A DNA stretch of 64,000 bases from Ancistrus triradiatus (taxonomy: Eukaryota; Chordata; Actinopteri; Siluriformes; Loricariidae): assembly GCA_025084515.1 (NCBI GenBank), contig JAJAGP010001660.1, forward strand, positions 106,528 to 170,527. The letters are read 5' to 3'. The notes under the pieces were generated by a model. The model was not told the origin of the DNA, searched no databases, and was given only the letters and a program-made list of their open reading frames with translations. The position numbers and the translations under genes were made by a program. Shown here piece after piece: positions 60,773 through 64,000 of the stretch; the stretch's first letter is position 1, and each line of letters opens with the position of its first letter.

Positions 60773-61702
60773 CATGATAGAGTGGAATTGAGTAATGATG
60801 AGTAATCCGATATATTTAAATAGAGTGATGGAAAATAACCTCAAAAGGAATCTAGTTGCAGTCTTGCAAATAGTGACCATGCAAGATCCCCAGTCTTTGC
60901 AAAGTCATAGTCAGTGACTACAAACTCTGTGACTTGTCTTTAGAAGTAAGATGGTGTCAAAGTCTTTTAGAAGAATTTTCAGAGACTTTTCAAAGTCCTC
61001 TACTGTATGAAGAACTTGACTGGGCTTCAAATGCATGTTTACCTATGTATCTTGCACCTACTTGACAGGTACTTCCATGAATGCTGGCAGAGACATGCCT
61101 CAGCCATTCCTATCTACATCTACAATCATGAGTTTTCTTGTCTTGAAGCGCAGGAATGGAAATAGAAATAGATGCACACGGACATAATCAGATGGCAGTG
61201 ACTGATTAATGGGATGTTCATCCAGCAACATGACGTGCTCTAGGAAATCGTGCTCACCAAGTTATGCCTGCACCTATACATGCATACTCCAATCACACAA
61301 TTTAGGTCTCAACAGCAACGTTTACATGCAGTCAAATAATCCATTATTAATTACTATTAAATAGTTGAAACAGACAGAGTTCAAGCAGAGTAATCCAGCT
61401 GAAACTTCTATTAGACAGAACCTTTCAAATCATCAGTTAAAATGAAGAATGATAGTTATGTGAGCTCCTGCTTCCAATCACATATCCAATTTGACTATGT
61501 GAGTACATTCTGCGGCGTTGCCATTGCATCACAAAGCACGCTTAGCTAATTCAAAATGGTGAACTCAAATAGTCTAGAGGAATTTATGTTACTGCTTCAA
61601 CTTTAAGACTTCAAAATAGTCAGCAGAATCGATGACAGAAAGCTTCAGTATAATTATCTGTTCAAACAAGTATTTCATAAAATGAATGATCTTCTTACAA
61701 TA

Positions 61703-62232
61703 ATAGAGTACTATACAAAAGTATTCGGCCACCATTCGACTTGCTGTTTTAGCAATGGTATAGCCATGAATGGACCAAAATATGTCTAACTTGGACTCAT
61801 CACTCCATAATCCTCTTTTCCACTGATCTTCATCCAACTCTTTCTGAGCTTAAGCATATTTTAGACTTTTCACGCTGTTCCCCTTCCAGAAAAGTGGTTT
61901 CTTGGCTGCTACCCTTCCAAAAAGACCATTCCTGATCAAGCTTTTTCAGACTATGGAAAGGTCAACTTGGCATTCTGAGGAAGCTGCCAGATGCTGCAAT
62001 TGCTCAAGGCTAAGGAGGGGGTGTCACACTAAATACATGTCACTGTAGCCTATAGAAGCTGTTTTTTTCTGTTATTGTAGTTATTTATTTAATTTTGTAC
62101 AAACTAATTTCCTGTATTTTCTGGCCGTGTTCTAATGAAGAGACTGATCATTATATATGGTCATTACACCATTGCTAAAACAATGGTATATGTAATCTAA
62201 TAGTGGCCTAAGACTTTTGCACATTACTGTAC
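61703..62232. mobile_element. Tc1-like element, internally deleted (family T1)
   Basis: Ends tactatacaaaagtattcgg and aagacttttgcacattactg. The inside carries on the minus strand the same DQWKRGLWSDESK block as 13105-13643, in opposite orientation. Confidence 0.82.
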
Positions 62233-62404
62233 ATCCAAGAATGCTGCAAAATGTCAATTCTAACTCCTTTTCAATTGAAAACTCACATACAGACGGGTCA
62301 AACTATTGCTAGCTCACCATTACAGACTGAGGACTTGTGTCCGCCCATCGCTAAGATAACACTGACTGGCATTACAAGCATATGTGCAATGCTGGGTCTG
62401 ATTA

Positions 62405-62487
62405 CATGTCAAGTCAAGTCAAGTCAGATCTATTTATATAGCACTTTTTACAATGGAGCATTGTCTCAAAGCAACTTTATGTAACCA
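62405..62487 (-). repeat. dispersed fish repeat, family R1, tail only
   Basis: caagtcaagtcaagtcagat followed by ctatttatatagcac and acaatggagcattgtctcaa, inverted relative to 51655-51828. Confidence 0.7.
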
Positions 62488-63602
62488 TAATTCTCTCAGA
62501 ATTTGCTTTCAAAATGATTTCATTTTGGAGAACTGATGAAAATCTCTGCATGTAAAACACAGCCATCATGTAATGAATAAACATCCTGATTGACAGCGAA
62601 ATCCAACAGGTTCACTTTTGTGTGCAGTGTTCAAACAGATTGTAGAGAAGAAAGCGTGGAAAGAATAAATCCCGAATCCTTAGTCGGGAGCCTAAAACGG
62701 ATACCATGACATTTAAGTTTTTTAGCCTTTATAGGAACTTGGCATTCTAAGAAGAGCGGGTCTAGACTGACCTATCTTTTTGCTTCAAAATCTTTTATCA
62801 CTGAAGAGGTGGAACAGCATGCATCACAAATATTAATGGTATTATAACTCTACAATCCATCATTATGAGTTCTGCAATCGGATGGCCTCAGTTTACACGT
62901 TCACATTTGCATTTAGACAACTGTATTAGGTTCAGCTATCTAGTACTTGCACTCATTGGGCTTTTTCACCTGTCGTAGAAGTGCACTTTGTACTGTACTC
63001 AGTTCTCAAAAATAAGCTGTGTGTTAATTATTTGGCCAACTGTAGGTGAATGTAAGTGTTTTACACAAAGTAGGCTCCCCTGTGATATTATATTAAACCT
63101 CGGTTCATGATACATTTAACTTGGTGCATTTAATACATTTAATTCAAATTTTATGATGAATTTGTTGGACTGTATTCCCATCATAAATCAGGGAGCACCT
63201 GTACAATACAGCTCCATTACTGCATAGATTTCCTCATACAGTGTGGATTTTCTGGGGGTCTGGAACAGCTTAATTCAATTTAAATTATTCCCTATGGGAA
63301 AAATTTGCTTTGTACTCATTGTTCTCAGTTCTCGATGAGCCTTCTGAAACGAATTAATGACGAGTACCGAGGTACCACTGTACTCAAGTAAAGAACCTGT
63401 GTAATTCTACCATCTCTGCCAACCTAAAAATTGTTGCAAGTCAGGAGGTCATGATGGTTTGGCTCATAGGTACATGGTAGTGTGCTGTGCTGGTATGAAT
63501 GCAAAATGGTGAATCACTGTTACTGTGTTTAGAACATACATGTACTGGCCACAATATGATGGAATCCTATACATATGCTCAGTCAAGCAAGCACCAACAA
63601 TA
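62488..63602. other. upstream gulp1 intron or gene-flanking sequence
   Basis: Only a possible H1-like TIR fragment at 63100-63380 was recognised. No start exon of gulp1 seen. Confidence 0.4.
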
Positions 63603-64000
63603 CAGTGCCTTGCAAAAGTATTCGGCCCCCTTGAACTTTTCAACCTTTTGCCACATTTCAGGCTTTAGACATAAAGATATGAAATTGTAATTTTTTATGA
63701 AGAATCAACAACAAATGGGACACAATCGTGAAGTGGAACGAAATTTATTGGATATTTTAAACTTTTTTTAGAAATAAAAAACTGAAAAGTGGGGCGTGCA
63801 AAAGTATTGGGCCCCCTCCCTTTGCTACTTTGTAGCGCCACCTCTTTGCTGCTATTACAGCTGCAAGTCGCTTGGGGTATGTCTCTATCAGTTTTGCACA
63901 TCAAGAGAATGAAATTTTTGCCCATTCTTCCTTGCAAAACAGCTGGAGCTCAGTGAGGTTGGATGGAGAGCGTTTGTGAACAGCAGTTTTCAGCTCTTTC
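63603..64000 (-). mobile_element. Tc1-like transposon (family T6), cut by window end
   Basis: Starts cagtgccttgcaaaagtatt like 55471. Unlike that copy, the left end is followed by the reverse complement of the transposase C-terminus (end of the coding part near 63830-64000), so the element is inverted relative to it. Confidence 0.82.

Noticed and set aside
1..64000. CRISPR arrays, operons, phage or plasmid features.
   Set aside because: The window is plainly vertebrate nuclear DNA; regularly spaced repeats of that type are absent.

Overview
The window is vertebrate and most likely from a teleost fish. Genes are split into many short exons with GT-AG introns. Intergenic and intronic DNA is AT-rich and packed with tRNA-derived SINEs, Tc1/mariner remnants and other DNA-transposon fragments of types common in fish. 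Base statistics alone do not fix the species; an otophysan such as a catfish or characin is a guess from the SINE and Tc1 types.

There are two protein-coding genes, arranged tail to tail. From about 1.1 to 21.2 kb on the + strand lies most of a clade-A fibrillar procollagen gene, identified as col5a2 (pro-alpha2(V) collagen). I could place 49 coding exons (4,083 coding bases including the stop, 1,360 residues). They run from the collagenous part of the N-propeptide through the N-telopeptide, the complete triple helix and the whole C-propeptide; the signal peptide and VWC exons lie left of the window. The 42 purely helical exons add up to exactly 996 residues, and the cross-linking lysines fall at helix positions 87 and 930, so the exon model checks itself.

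From about 27.5 to at least 54.1 kb on the - strand lies gulp1, the engulfment adaptor with a PTB domain, a leucine zipper and an AP2/clathrin-type C-terminal tail. Nine coding exons were found (875 coding bases, about 290 residues). Only the short first coding exon (about 10 residues) is not seen and is probably right of the window. The two stop codons are about 6.2 kb apart.

In human the order is GULP1 - COL3A1 - COL5A2, with GULP1 and COL5A2 pointing toward each other. Here the same orientation holds, but no collagen III gene lies between them.

The rest is repeats: about 15 copies of one tRNA-derived SINE, a second SINE family, several Tc1-like elements with decayed transposases, a pair of pogo-like elements, TIR elements, CATC microsatellites and one 100-base assembly gap (52925-53024). 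I found no RNA gene, CRISPR array or intact transposase, and no clear candidate for a new biological system. The most interesting points are a Gly-to-Ala break in the collagen helix, two GC-AG introns, a scrambled beta-strand in the gulp1 PTB exon, and repeats lying almost on top of splice sites.
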